Assembly: GCA_965247525.1 (NCBI GenBank)
Contig: OZ252015.1
Coordinates: 1,736,001 to 1,800,000 of the forward strand
From: JAZKID01 sp965247525
GTDB lineage: Bacteria; Pseudomonadota; Alphaproteobacteria; Rhizobiales; UBA4765
DNA: 64,000 nt
Direction: 5' to 3'
This document shows positions 26,168-34,258 of this stretch, piece by piece (the first letter of the stretch is position 1; each line of letters starts with the position of its first letter). The notes beneath the pieces are model-generated. The model saw only the letters and a list, made by a program, of their open reading frames with translations. It searched no databases and had not been told where the DNA came from. The translations under genes and the position numbers were made by a program.

Positions 26168-26842
26168 ATGCTTGAAGCCCATTCTCTCGATACGCCAGTA
26201 GAACTGAAAAAACAGGACCTTGATCGCCTTGATCTTGCAGCACTGATTACAAGCCGTGTCTGCCATGATGTGATCTCGCCTGTGGGCGCCATCAATAACG
26301 GGCTTGAAGTTCTTGAGGACGAGACCGACGAGGAAATGCGCAAGATCGCGATGGATCTCGTTAAAAAATCGGCGCGTCAGGCGTCGGCCAAATTACAGTT
26401 CTGCCGTCTTGCTTTTGGTGCGGCCGGATCGGCGGGCGCCGAGATTGACACTGGCGATGCTGAAAGCGTTGCACGCGGTTTTATTGAAGGCGAAAAGGTG
26501 ACGATGACATGGAGCGGGCCTCGCCTGCTTTTGCCAAAAAACCGGGTGAAGCTCATTCTGAATTTGCTGATGATCGCTGCAAATGCCATTCCGCGTGGCG
26601 GCCGCATCGGCTTTACGCTGGCCTCTGATGCACAGGAAACAAGTTTTAAAATTGAATCACAGGGCATCAATGCGAAAATCCAGCCAAGCGTGCTGGAACT
26701 GCTGAAAGGCAACAGTGGCGGCTCGATCGATTCCCACAGCATCCAGCCTTATTACACCGGATTGATTGCGGACGCTTCAGACATGGATATTTCCGCGACA
26801 ACCGAAGGTGATATCGTGACCATCACTGCAAAAACACGCTGA
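26168..26842 (+). CDS. chpT: ChpT-type histidine phosphotransferase
   Basis: This 224-residue protein resembles a histidine-kinase DHp/CA module without the usual ATP-binding signatures. The phosphorylatable His is in SRVCHDVISPVGAINNGLEVL (His33), helix two is MRKIAMDLVKKSARQASAKLQFCRLAFG, and a degenerate GHKL-like domain follows (VKLILNLLMIAANAIPRGG). This is ChpT, which in Caulobacter passes phosphate from CckA to CtrA and CpdR. ATG 26168 follows GGAAGG; the open frame from 26093 has no site. ctrA and sciP are in the same window. A CheA-like gene follows, separated by the 24-base repeated element. Confidence 0.88.
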   Translation: MLEAHSLDTPVELKKQDLDRLDLAALITSRVCHDVISPVGAINNGLEVLEDETDEEMRKIAMDLVKKSARQASAKLQFCRLAFGAAGSAGAEIDTGDAESVARGFIEGEKVTMTWSGPRLLLPKNRVKLILNLLMIAANAIPRGGRIGFTLASDAQETSFKIESQGINAKIQPSVLELLKGNSGGSIDSHSIQPYYTGLIADASDMDISATTEGDIVTITAKTR

Positions 26843-26863
26843 GTGACAGCGGTTTTTTCGGTT

Positions 26864-26887
26864 TCCTTAACCCTCATCGGTTAAAAT
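26864..26887 (+). promoter_or_regulatory. Candidate operator with twin TTAA, copy A (shared with sctJ)
   Basis: The core TTAACCCTCATCGGTTAA lies 79 bases before the CheA-like start. The full 24-base element differs at one position from the one upstream of sctJ (61903-61926) and has the same orientation to its gene. The ends TTAAC/GTTAA are inverted. Confidence 0.5.
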
Positions 26888-26965
26888 TTCAGCCATTCGG
26901 CCAAGGGCAGGGCGCCCGGATGGTTTGCCCTGTCGCGAACTGTCACGACATCCAATGGTTGCTAG

Positions 26966-28675
26966 ATGGACGCACTTTTATCTGTGTTTCTCGATGAAAC
27001 GCGAGAGAGCCTCGACACAGTCGAGGCCGAACTGATCAAGTTAGAGCAAAGCAATGGTTCGGCGCATATTCTCAATCATATTATGCGCGTGCTTCACACC
27101 ATCAAAGGCACTTGCGGTTTTCTCAATCTGCCGCGCCTGCAAACGCTTATCCATGCCGCGGAACTTGCCCTTATTGACACCGATGGCGAGCAGTTTGCCA
27201 CACCGCAAACGATCAACCTGTTTTTAAAAACAATCGACAGGCTGAAAGAGATAACCGCCGCGCTGGAAAAAGAAGGCGGTGAACCTGCCGGCGATGATGA
27301 CGGCCTTTTGTCGCAGTTGCAGGCGCTGGCAGATATAAAACATGAATTGACACCGCGCACTGCAAAAGCGGACAGGCCAATAGAGCCGTCACACACGCAA
27401 AGTGCGGGAGCGCGCTCGACCCAGCCTTTGCTGGATGCCTGTTCAGCGCTCATTATGCTGCGCCATCAGCTGGCAGCAACGGCAGCGCGCCTCAACGATC
27501 CTGAGCTTTCCGACCAGCTGCATTTGCTCACAGACATCGCCGATGATCTGCAGGCCGATATTCGCGCGCGCTTTAAAACAAAATTGGCGCAGGCGTGGTC
27601 GCACCTGCCGCGTATCGTGCGTGATATTGCCCATCAGCAAAATAAAACGATCGCATTCGATATCACTGGCGCTGAACTTGAAGTTGACCGCGATCTTGCT
27701 CATGCGCTGAAAGGCGCGATGACACAGCTGCTGCGTAATGCGGCTGTTCATGGGCTGGAAGCAAAAGACAACCGCATTGCACGTGGCAAAAATGAAAATG
27801 GCCGGATTAAAGTCAGCATTGCACAGCGCAGGCAGGAATTGATTGTCCGCATTGCTGATGATGGCCGCGGGCTTCAACTGCCCACGATCAAGGCCAAAGC
27901 CATACTTCACCGCGTGATCGACCAGAACATGGCGCAGGCGCTGTCTGAAAATGAAACACAGCAGCTTGTTTTTGCAGCCGGTGTCACGACCACGCCGCGC
28001 CCTGAATCTTTGAGCGGTTTTGGCATCGGGCTCGATGTTGTACGCCGCGATGTTGAAGCCTTGAACGGGATTGTCAGCGTTACATCGAAACAGGGCAGAG
28101 GCACTATTTTTACACTGCGCGTGCCACTCAGTAATAGCGCGCCGCGCAATTCCACGCCGCAGTTTTTAAAAGCAGCCTTGTCGTCCAAAGACGAGGCTTT
28201 AAGTTACATTCTGTTCAAGGCCGGAGAGCATCCGCCCCGCGCTGTTCCTTTTCAATTGGTGACGCAGGTGGCGGTCGCTGGCGCGGCTTTGTTTCAGGAC
28301 AATGACCACATTCAGCTGGCCTATGATGGCAAAATTATTCCGGCAATTGATGCAGACCCGGCGCGCGCGGTGTCCGCCAGCCTGCAGGCCACAAATGCCC
28401 TTGTCTTCACGGAGAAGGGCCAGATGTTTGCGGTTCTGGTCGATGCCATTGTCGATGTGATTAAAACAACTTCGGCTGTAACGCCTGTGACAACAAACAA
28501 TGGTATTATCGGGCAGTGCCAGATCGGCGCGGAGCTGGTTGAGGTCGTCGATGTTACCTGTTATTTAGAGCGTGCATTTGGTGCGACAACATCAGCCGAA
28601 CTCAAGCACACGAAAAAACCTTTACGGCGCAATTATCCTCTCGCATGGTCATCAACGGGGCGCACCTATGTCTGA
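26966..28675 (+). CDS. CheA-like hybrid-free histidine kinase (Hpt-HATPase-CheW)
   Basis: At 569 residues this has a shortened CheA layout. An N-terminal Hpt domain has phospho-His44 in RVLHTIKGTCGFLNLPRL. A variable linker and dimerisation helices follow. The GHKL ATPase has the N box QLLRNAAVHGLEAKDNRIARGK and the G boxes IADDGRGL and GFGIGLDVVRRDVEALNGIVSV. The C-terminal CheW-like domain spans about 400-565. No distinct CheY-docking P2 domain is obvious. No methyl-accepting receptor or cheW/cheR/cheB is in the window. The stop overlaps the following receiver gene by eight bases, so the two are likely a kinase/receiver pair. The place after chpT suggests a link to cell-cycle or flagellar control rather than ordinary chemotaxis. 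Confidence 0.87.
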   Translation: MDALLSVFLDETRESLDTVEAELIKLEQSNGSAHILNHIMRVLHTIKGTCGFLNLPRLQTLIHAAELALIDTDGEQFATPQTINLFLKTIDRLKEITAALEKEGGEPAGDDDGLLSQLQALADIKHELTPRTAKADRPIEPSHTQSAGARSTQPLLDACSALIMLRHQLAATAARLNDPELSDQLHLLTDIADDLQADIRARFKTKLAQAWSHLPRIVRDIAHQQNKTIAFDITGAELEVDRDLAHALKGAMTQLLRNAAVHGLEAKDNRIARGKNENGRIKVSIAQRRQELIVRIADDGRGLQLPTIKAKAILHRVIDQNMAQALSENETQQLVFAAGVTTTPRPESLSGFGIGLDVVRRDVEALNGIVSVTSKQGRGTIFTLRVPLSNSAPRNSTPQFLKAALSSKDEALSYILFKAGEHPPRAVPFQLVTQVAVAGAALFQDNDHIQLAYDGKIIPAIDADPARAVSASLQATNALVFTEKGQMFAVLVDAIVDVIKTTSAVTPVTTNNGIIGQCQIGAELVEVVDVTCYLERAFGATTSAELKHTKKPLRRNYPLAWSSTGRTYV

Positions 28676-29108
28676 CGCACAACCAGTTTTAAGAACATGC
28701 CTTGTCGCCGATGATTCAAGCGTCATCCGCAAGGTCGCGCGGCGTATTCTGGAAGACCTGAACTTTCATGTCGTTGAAGCGGCCGATGGCGAAGAGGCTT
28801 TAAAATATTGCATTGATAAAATGCCTGAAGCCATTCTTCTCGACTGGAACATGCCAGTAATGGACGGCTACGAATTTCTAATGCGGCTACGCAAAGAAAC
28901 AGGCGGCGACAGGCCGCGCGTGGTCTTTTGCGCAACTGAAAACGATGTCTCGCACATCGCCAAAGCGATGCAGGCCGGCGCCAACGAATATATGATGAAG
29001 CCGTTTGACCGCTTCATCCTGCGCGATAAATTCAAAGATGCCGGTCTTGTTATCGATGAAACCGAGCAGCCGCACCCCCCTCTAAAGCCTGAAAATGCTG
29101 CAATTTAA
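28668..29108 (+). CDS. Single-domain CheY-like response regulator
   Basis: This 146-residue receiver protein has the acidic pocket (VADDS), phospho-acceptor Asp59 in AILLDWNMPVMDGYEFL, conserved Thr in CATEND, and Lys in YMMKPFDRFILRDKF. It has no output domain. The ATG at 28668 lies inside the end of the CheA-like gene (eight-base overlap), a sign of translational coupling, so the CheA-like kinase is its likely phosphodonor. The C-terminal tail (ETEQPHPPLKPENAAI) is Pro-rich and ends in small residues. It may act on the flagellar motor or feed into the CtrA relay; sequence cannot decide. Confidence 0.88.
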   Translation: MSDAQPVLRTCLVADDSSVIRKVARRILEDLNFHVVEAADGEEALKYCIDKMPEAILLDWNMPVMDGYEFLMRLRKETGGDRPRVVFCATENDVSHIAKAMQAGANEYMMKPFDRFILRDKFKDAGLVIDETEQPHPPLKPENAAI

Positions 29109-29206
29109 ATCAAATTTGAAATAACAGACGAACGACATCCTGCTTGCCCTTTTAAGCGCGTTCTGGTATCCCCCAGCTATAATTTATTCATTTAAGGGAT
29201 ATCAGC

Positions 29207-29767
29207 ATGACCAGAATTCAAGCCACATCACCCCTACAATCCCGTATCGGCGCGACAGATTTTTTGTCTGCCGTTAAAGCCGACACCCCCAAAACGCAAG
29301 CCGCACAAAAAGCCTTTTTCAACGCTTTGCTTGCCTCAGCCATTCCCGCAGCCGACCTTGCCAAATACAGGGCCGCGATTGCGAAGCTGAACGCAACCAA
29401 AGCGGGCCAGGAACCAGAAGGCGGCTATGGCGCGCTTTCAAAAACGATCAATGATTATGTCATTCTTAGAAACAAATGTATTGCGGCTTTAAAACCATTC
29501 ACAAATGAAACCCGCACAAGCCCGGATACGTTTGACGAAATTGAAGCCCTTTCAACGCAAGGCCTGAACAAGGCCTCAGGCAAAGGTGTCGATGACATTA
29601 TCAATAAGTCGGGCCTGTCAAAGGCTGATTTGGCCGACGCTTTCAGCGCGCCGGTCGATTTTGATAAATTTGTTGACGCCCAGTTTCAGGCGGATCCCTC
29701 GCTCGACATTAATGTCGCCGAAAGCCTTCGTCGTAAATTTTACGATGAGATCGACCCGCGCAGCTAA
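29207..29767 (+). CDS. Orphan soluble protein, possible export substrate
   Basis: I do not recognise this 186-residue protein. It has no signal peptide or membrane segment. It is mostly helical: TPKTQAAQKAFFNALLASAI, KYRAAIAKLNATKAG, ALSKTINDYVILRNKCIAAL. A second half has short acidic repeats (SGKGVDDIINKSGLSKADLADAFSAPVDFDKF). AAGGGA lies before the ATG. The gene is a single transcription unit with its own terminator and sits between signalling genes and ctrA. Its style (Thr/Ser-rich unstructured N-terminus, small helical units) resembles the proteins at 42954 and 62716. Secretion through the flagellum or the T3SS is a guess. Confidence 0.65.
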   Translation: MTRIQATSPLQSRIGATDFLSAVKADTPKTQAAQKAFFNALLASAIPAADLAKYRAAIAKLNATKAGQEPEGGYGALSKTINDYVILRNKCIAALKPFTNETRTSPDTFDEIEALSTQGLNKASGKGVDDIINKSGLSKADLADAFSAPVDFDKFVDAQFQADPSLDINVAESLRRKFYDEIDPRS

Positions 29768-29789
29768 GGTTATTTTTCGAAAGAGTTCC

Positions 29790-29820
29790 AAAAAGCCCTC
29801 CAATAGAGGGCTTTTTATTT
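29790..29820 (+). terminator. Terminator after the orphan gene
   Basis: Exact arms AAAAAGCCCTC / GAGGGCTTTTT surround loop CAATA, followed by ATTT. Confidence 0.87.
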
Positions 29821-29854
29821 GATTTGCCTTCGTATCTGTATTTAAATTGATGTC

Positions 29855-30007
29855 ATGACACGCGTTGTCCGCATTTTAACGACCAAAGACCAGCGTACGC
29901 AGAGCCTGCTGACGCCGGTCCAAGAGTTTGGTGATGACCCTGAGCGCCGCCGTGCGTTTCAAGAAGCTTTGGAGCTTTATATTCTTTCAATGCAGAACGA
30001 CAATTAG
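29855..30007 (+). CDS. Small orphan protein of 50 residues
   Basis: An ATG frame of 50 codons encodes a basic-acidic small protein starting MTRVVRILTTKDQRTQ and ending ALELYILSMQNDN, with a helical tail (DPERRRAFQEALELYIL). Codon use resembles the neighbouring genes. No strong Shine-Dalgarno is seen (TTTAAATTGATGTC precedes). It lies between two terminator-bounded genes. It could be a real small regulatory protein; length alone makes it uncertain. Confidence 0.45.
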   Translation: MTRVVRILTTKDQRTQSLLTPVQEFGDDPERRRAFQEALELYILSMQNDN

Positions 30008-30107
30008 TTGGATTGCGAATTAACTATCAATTCACCTCCAGTTTGCGTGGGCATTGGCTGTGTTGCATGATGGGTGCATATTTTTTTAATTTTAACAGAG
30101 AGAAAAC

Positions 30108-30572
30108 ATGACTGGCTCTATAAACATATTAAACGCCAATTCTATGCGATTATTGGCAACTACTGACCGCGACGAAAAAACGCAAGCCAGAACGCGGCTT
30201 TTAAACGAGACTGTCATTAAGTTGCTTGAACTGCGTTACCCCAGTTTTAAATCCGATCTTGCAAAACTCGGCGATCGCTGTGAGAAATTTAATTTTGAAA
30301 CTGGAAAAATGGATGATGCCTCCGAAGCGCTTTTGAAAAAACTCAACGGGCAGCTTGAATCTTGGGCAGCCGATGTGCGCAACGCGGATGATCCAACTTT
30401 GAACATGTCGTCGAAGGATGTTGCGCAATTTCTTATTGAGCAAAAAAACGATAAAAATCTTGTAAAGCGTTTTGGCGGCGCACAAGCACTTGAGAATACG
30501 ATTTCTGAAATCAAAGCTCTCAAAGAATCGAACATTACGCTGTGGTATATCGTTTTTGGTGCCTGCAACTAA
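30108..30572 (+). CDS. Orphan soluble protein upstream of ctrA (convergent)
   Basis: I do not recognise this 154-residue protein. It is cytoplasmic-looking and helical (RDEKTQARTRLLNETVIKLLELRYPSF; ASEALLKKLNGQLESWAADVRNAD; SSKDVAQFLIEQKNDKNLVKRFGGAQALENTISEIKAL) with a hydrophobic end (TLWYIVFGACN). AGAGAGAAA before the ATG is a good ribosome site. The upstream 30008-30107 has an imperfect CtrA-like box (TTAA-N7-TTCA near 30017-30031). It is AT-richer than ctrA. The convergent ctrA shares its terminator. Confidence 0.65.
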   Translation: MTGSINILNANSMRLLATTDRDEKTQARTRLLNETVIKLLELRYPSFKSDLAKLGDRCEKFNFETGKMDDASEALLKKLNGQLESWAADVRNADDPTLNMSSKDVAQFLIEQKNDKNLVKRFGGAQALENTISEIKALKESNITLWYIVFGACN

Positions 30573-30619
30573 AAGCATTCCAAAAGCGCCTCGTCTTATC
30601 AGCTTTAGCCGATAGGTTT

Positions 30620-30650
30620 AAAAAAAGCCCCGCTTGAGCGGGGCTTTTTG
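30620..30650. terminator. Bidirectional terminator between the orphan gene and ctrA
   Basis: Exact arms AAAAAGCCCCGC / GCGGGGCTTTTT surround loop TTGA; T-runs fall on both strands. Confidence 0.9.
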
Positions 30651-30670
30651 AGTTTCAGGAGTATCTGAAT

Positions 30671-31366
30671 TTAAGCAACGAAACTTTCGCCTTCGACAGG
30701 CTCGCGCAGGACATAGCCGCGTCCCCAAACAGTTTCGATATAGTTGAGACCGGTTGATGCTGCGAGCTTCTTGCGAAGTTTGCAGATAAACACGTCGATG
30801 ATTTTCAGCTCAGGTTCGTCCATGCCGCCATAAAGGTGGTTGAGGAACATTTCTTTTGTAAGGGTCGTGCCTTTGCGCAAAGCCAGCAGCTCGAGCATCT
30901 GGTATTCTTTGCCCGTGAGGTGGACGCGCTGGCCCGACACTTCAACCGTTTTCGTGTCGAGATTGACGGTGAGATCGCCGGTGTTGATGACCGACTGGGC
31001 ATGGCCCTTCGAGCGGCGAACGATGGCGTGAATACGTGCCACCAGCTCATCTTTGTGGAAAGGCTTTGTGAGATAATCGTCAGCGCCGAAACCAAGGCCA
31101 CGAACCTTGTCTTCAATGCCAGCCATGCCTGACAGGATCAGGATGGGTGTTTTGATTTTCGCAACGCGCAGTGTTTTCAAGACATCATAGCCCGACATGT
31201 CGGGAAGGTTGAGGTCGAGAAGAATAATATCGTAATCGTAGAGCTTGCCGAGGTCGGTGCCTTCTTCGCCAAGATCAGTCGTGTATGTGTTGAAACCTTC
31301 CGATTTAAGCATCAGTTCGATGCTCTGGGCGGTGGCGCTGTCGTCTTCGATAAGAAGAACCCGCAT
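30671..31366 (-). CDS. ctrA: Cell-cycle master regulator CtrA
   Basis: This 231-residue OmpR-type response regulator has receiver start MRVLLIEDDSATAQSIELML, phospho-acceptor Asp51 in IILLDLNLPDMSGYDVLK, and a winged-helix output domain (VHLTGKEYQMLELLALRKGTTLTKEMFLNHLYGGMDEPELKIIDVFICKLRKKL) that is nearly diagnostic of CtrA. CtrA binds TTAA-N7-TTAA and controls replication, division and flagellar genes. It ends in small residues (ESFVA), like the ClpXP-sensitive tail of the Caulobacter protein. Candidate boxes are at 12260, 37707 and 42846. It is divergent from fliI; the shared 386-base intergenic region holds seven GANTC sites. Confidence 0.98.
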   Translation of the reverse strand: MRVLLIEDDSATAQSIELMLKSEGFNTYTTDLGEEGTDLGKLYDYDIILLDLNLPDMSGYDVLKTLRVAKIKTPILILSGMAGIEDKVRGLGFGADDYLTKPFHKDELVARIHAIVRRSKGHAQSVINTGDLTVNLDTKTVEVSGQRVHLTGKEYQMLELLALRKGTTLTKEMFLNHLYGGMDEPELKIIDVFICKLRKKLAASTGLNYIETVWGRGYVLREPVEGESFVA

Positions 31367-31752
31367 ATTGTCGTCCCTTCTGGCTCAGGCACCGGCACTA
31401 GAGCCGGGCTGCGTTCGTTAAAATTCGCTTCGAAGAGCCAAGCTCATTATCGAATCGTTATTAAACCTTACCTGTTAACCGTTAACAAATCGTGATTCTG
31501 CGCCGCAAGCGGTAATACGCTGGTTACTACGTTCTTCAACTTAATATTGATTGCGCCTAATACTATGAGTCAAAATAGTTTAATCGCTTGACTCAATATT
31601 TCGGGGCTAAGTGACTCTGTTGACTCAACGAATTATACTTCGACAGCCAAGTGTCTCATAAAATTAACTGGGTGACGAGAGCTTCACTTTTAATGTGATG
31701 GCTTGCTATTTTTTGCGTCCTCGTTCTCGAATCGCGTGCATCGCGTTAGGAT
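31367..31752. promoter_or_regulatory. ctrA-fliI divergent control region with clustered GANTC sites
   Basis: No gene is present in these 386 bases. GANTC occurs at 31452, 31494, 31567, 31590, 31613, 31622 and 31729. TTGACTCAA is found twice directly (31589 and 31621) and TGAGTCAA once inverted (31566). GTTAAC is repeated (31474 and 31481), and TTAA-N10-TTAA spans 31461-31478. In Caulobacter CcrM methylates GANTC and ctrA transcription responds to methylation state; a similar arrangement is plausible. The promoters of ctrA (-) and fliI (+) must lie here. Confidence 0.6.
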
Positions 31753-33099
31753 TTGAGAGTTAACGGGGGGACGGCGTTTTTGCGCTCATTGGTTCAGGAC
31801 ATTTCCGGCATCAAGCAGATCAACGCTTATGGCCGCGTTGCTGCAGTGCAGGGTCTGCTGTTGGAAGTTGCGGGGCCTGTGGCCAGCATGTCGGTCGGCG
31901 CCCGCCTGATTATTGAAACAACGCAAGGCGAAGAACTCCCCGCCGAAGTCGTCGGGTTTCGTGCCGATAAGGCACTGTGCATGCCGTTTGGCCGCCTGGA
32001 AGGTGTGCGCATGGGATGCAAGGCACGCCTTGCCGGCAATGACGGCGTGGTGCGCCCGTCGCATGACTGGCTGGGGCGTGTTGTCAACGCGCTCGGTGAC
32101 CCGCTCGATGGCAAAGGCCCTTTGCCCTCTGGCAGCGTTCCCATGCTTTTGAAAAGCAGCCCGCCGCAAGCGCACAAGCGCGCGCGCGTTGGCGCGCCTG
32201 TCGATCTTGGCGTGCGCTCGCTGAATACCTTTCTGACATGCTGCAAAGGCCAGCGTATGGGCATTTTTGCCGGATCAGGTGTCGGTAAATCCGTTTTGAT
32301 GTCGATGCTGGCGCGCAATACCGCGTCTGACATTTCAATTATCGGCCTAGTCGGGGAGCGTGGCCGCGAGGTGCAGGAGTTTATCGAAGACGATCTGGGG
32401 GAAGACGGGTTGAGGCGGTCGATCGTTGTCGTCTCCACATCCGATGAATCCGCGCTGATGCGTCGGCAGGCGGCCTATATGACGCTCACTTTGGCTGAAT
32501 ATTTTCGTGATGACGGCAAAAACGTGCTGTGCATGATGGACAGCCTGACCCGTTTTGCGATGGCACAGCGTGAAATCGGCTTGTCGACAGGCGAGCCGCC
32601 CACCACAAGGGGCTATACGCCGACGGTGTTTTCCGAACTTCCGCGCCTGCTGGAGCGGGCGGGGCCGGGCGTTGAAGGCTCTGGCTCGATTACCGGGCTT
32701 TTTTCGGTGCTGGTGGAGGGCGATGATACCAATGAACCGGTGGCGGATGCGGTGCGCGGCATCCTCGACGGCCATATTGTGATGCAAAGGGCGATTGCGG
32801 AACGCGGTCGCTATCCGGCGATAAACATTTTGAAATCTATTTCACGCACAATGCCTAAATGTGTGCCGGCAGAAGTTTTGCCCCTGTTGTTAAGGGCGCG
32901 TTCACTGATGTCGACGTATTCAGATATGGAGGAATTGATCCGTCTTGGTGCGTATCGTTCGGGTTCGAACCCGGAGGTCGACGAGGCGATCGCCTACCAC
33001 CCGAAATTCGAGGCCTTTCTCAGTCAGAGAAAGGAGGAGAAAACGGGAATGGACGAAGGGTATCAACTGCTGGCGGCAATCCTGGGTGGGGGCGCTTGA
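31753..33099 (+). CDS. fliI: Flagellar export ATPase FliI
   Basis: This F1-beta-like ATPase powers and orders flagellar protein export. It has the ATPase core with Walker A GSGVGKS (about 174-180), GLVGERGREVQEFIEDDL, Walker B LCMMDSLTRFAMAQREIGLSTGEPPTTRGYTPTVFSELPRLLERAGPG, then LVEGDDTNEPVADAVRGILDGHIVMQR. No ATG start exists; the frame opens after a stop at 31747. TTG 31753 or TTG 31780 (nine bases after GGGGGG) are candidates, the second having the better ribosome site. fliJ follows after 32 bases. Its T3SS counterpart sctN is at 58122. Confidence 0.95.
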   Translation: MRVNGGTAFLRSLVQDISGIKQINAYGRVAAVQGLLLEVAGPVASMSVGARLIIETTQGEELPAEVVGFRADKALCMPFGRLEGVRMGCKARLAGNDGVVRPSHDWLGRVVNALGDPLDGKGPLPSGSVPMLLKSSPPQAHKRARVGAPVDLGVRSLNTFLTCCKGQRMGIFAGSGVGKSVLMSMLARNTASDISIIGLVGERGREVQEFIEDDLGEDGLRRSIVVVSTSDESALMRRQAAYMTLTLAEYFRDDGKNVLCMMDSLTRFAMAQREIGLSTGEPPTTRGYTPTVFSELPRLLERAGPGVEGSGSITGLFSVLVEGDDTNEPVADAVRGILDGHIVMQRAIAERGRYPAINILKSISRTMPKCVPAEVLPLLLRARSLMSTYSDMEELIRLGAYRSGSNPEVDEAIAYHPKFEAFLSQRKEEKTGMDEGYQLLAAILGGGA

Positions 33100-33131
33100 A
33101 GTGCAGCGGTTTTAGTTGGAGTAGATGAGTA

Positions 33132-33539
33132 ATGAAATCGCGCGATACGTTAATTCGCCTTAAGAAATTCCAGGTCGACGAAAAGCGTCGCCAAGTCTCG
33201 CAGCTTGAAGGCATGATTGCCGAATTTGAGCGCATGGCCCATGAGCTGGACCAGCAGATCCTGTCCGAGCAGGATAAGGCCGGCATTCATGATGCCACAC
33301 ACTTTGCCTATCCGACATTTGCGAAAGCCGCGATGACGCGCAAAGAAAACCTTCTTGCCTCAGCCGATGGTCTGCGTGGCCAGCTGGAAGCGGCGCGCGG
33401 TGCTTTGTCCGACGCGTTCGATGAGATGAAAAAAGTGGAGCTGCTCGACGAGCGTGACCGCGAAGCGGAGCGGTCCTTGACCGCGATGCGCGACCAGGCC
33501 GAGCTGGATGAAACGGCCGCACGCCAGTTTCACGCTTAA
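33132..33539 (+). CDS. fliJ: Flagellar export stalk protein FliJ
   Basis: This 135-residue two-helix coiled coil has the FliJ pattern: LIRLKKFQVDEKRRQVSQLEGMIAEFERMAHELDQQIL, a central hinge around YPTFAKAAMTRKENLL, and a second helix GLRGQLEAARGALSDAFDEMKKVELLDERDREAE. FliJ inserts into the FliI hexamer and contacts FlhA. GGAG lies upstream of the ATG. The gene directly follows fliI and is closed by a strong terminator, so fliI-fliJ is a complete two-gene operon as in Caulobacter. Confidence 0.9.
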   Translation: MKSRDTLIRLKKFQVDEKRRQVSQLEGMIAEFERMAHELDQQILSEQDKAGIHDATHFAYPTFAKAAMTRKENLLASADGLRGQLEAARGALSDAFDEMKKVELLDERDREAERSLTAMRDQAELDETAARQFHA

Positions 33540-33566
33540 AACGTTTTTGACAGAGCAGACATAAAA

Positions 33567-33595
33567 GCGCGCCCTTTCGGGCGCGTTTTTTTTTA
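33567..33595 (+). terminator. Terminator after fliJ
   Basis: The perfect GC stem CGCGCCC / GGGCGCG with loop TTTC is followed by nine T. Confidence 0.92.
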
Positions 33596-33599
33596 AAAA

Positions 33600-34256
33600 T
33601 TATTGCAGCATTTGTGACAGGTTGGACAGTTTGTCGGACGTGATCAGCAACGCCGCCATTGTCAGCAGCACGCCGACAGCCAACGCAAAGCCGCGCCGAA
33701 AGCGCGCATCTTCAGCGCGTTTTTTCAAAGCCGCGCCGCCAAAGCCATAGCTCAGCATCGCAATGCCATCGAGCGTAAACACGCCCGCCGCCGACATTAA
33801 CAGCTGCGGGACGATTGGTTTTGTCACGTTGATGAAAGGCGGCAGCACGGCGGTGAAAAACAACAGCGCTTTCGGATTGGTGATCTGCACGATAAAGCCG
33901 TCAACAAACGCCGAGCCGCGCGTCGATTTGATTTTCTGCAGCGGATCGATTTTTTTCGAGAACGCCATTTTGAATTGCTGAAAAGCGAGCCACAAAATAT
34001 ACAGCGCACCGGCAAACCCGAGAAAATAGAAAAAACGCGGGAAGGCAGTAACAAGTGCACCAAGGCCAAATGCCGCGCCAATGAACCAGCCAAGCGTGCC
34101 CGTGTTCAACCCGGCGACACCCAATGCGGCCGCGCGCTTGCCGCGCTCCATGCCAAGCGCGATTGCAAACAGATTGGCAGGTCCAGGTGCAAAAGCCATC
34201 GCAGCCATGACGCCAAGAAACGGAATAAAGCGTGAAGGATCAATGGGGAGGGGCAT
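33600..34256 (-). CDS. LysE/RhtB-family exporter
   Basis: This 218-residue membrane protein has six hydrophobic segments and the family motif near the first helix (LGVMAAMAFAPGPANLFAIALGMERGKRAAALGVAGLNTG). Later it has ALYILWLAFQQFK and QITNPKALLFFTAVLPPF, which are characteristic of RhtB/LysE amino-acid exporters. It probably exports homoserine lactones, threonine or other amino acids; the substrate is not predictable. It is immediately upstream (two bases) of nothing on the same operon, but the orphan gene at 34259-35368 ends two bases before its start, so they could be co-transcribed. Confidence 0.88.
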   Translation of the reverse strand: MPLPIDPSRFIPFLGVMAAMAFAPGPANLFAIALGMERGKRAAALGVAGLNTGTLGWFIGAAFGLGALVTAFPRFFYFLGFAGALYILWLAFQQFKMAFSKKIDPLQKIKSTRGSAFVDGFIVQITNPKALLFFTAVLPPFINVTKPIVPQLLMSAAGVFTLDGIAMLSYGFGGAALKKRAEDARFRRGFALAVGVLLTMAALLITSDKLSNLSQMLQ

Positions 34257-34258
34257 GT

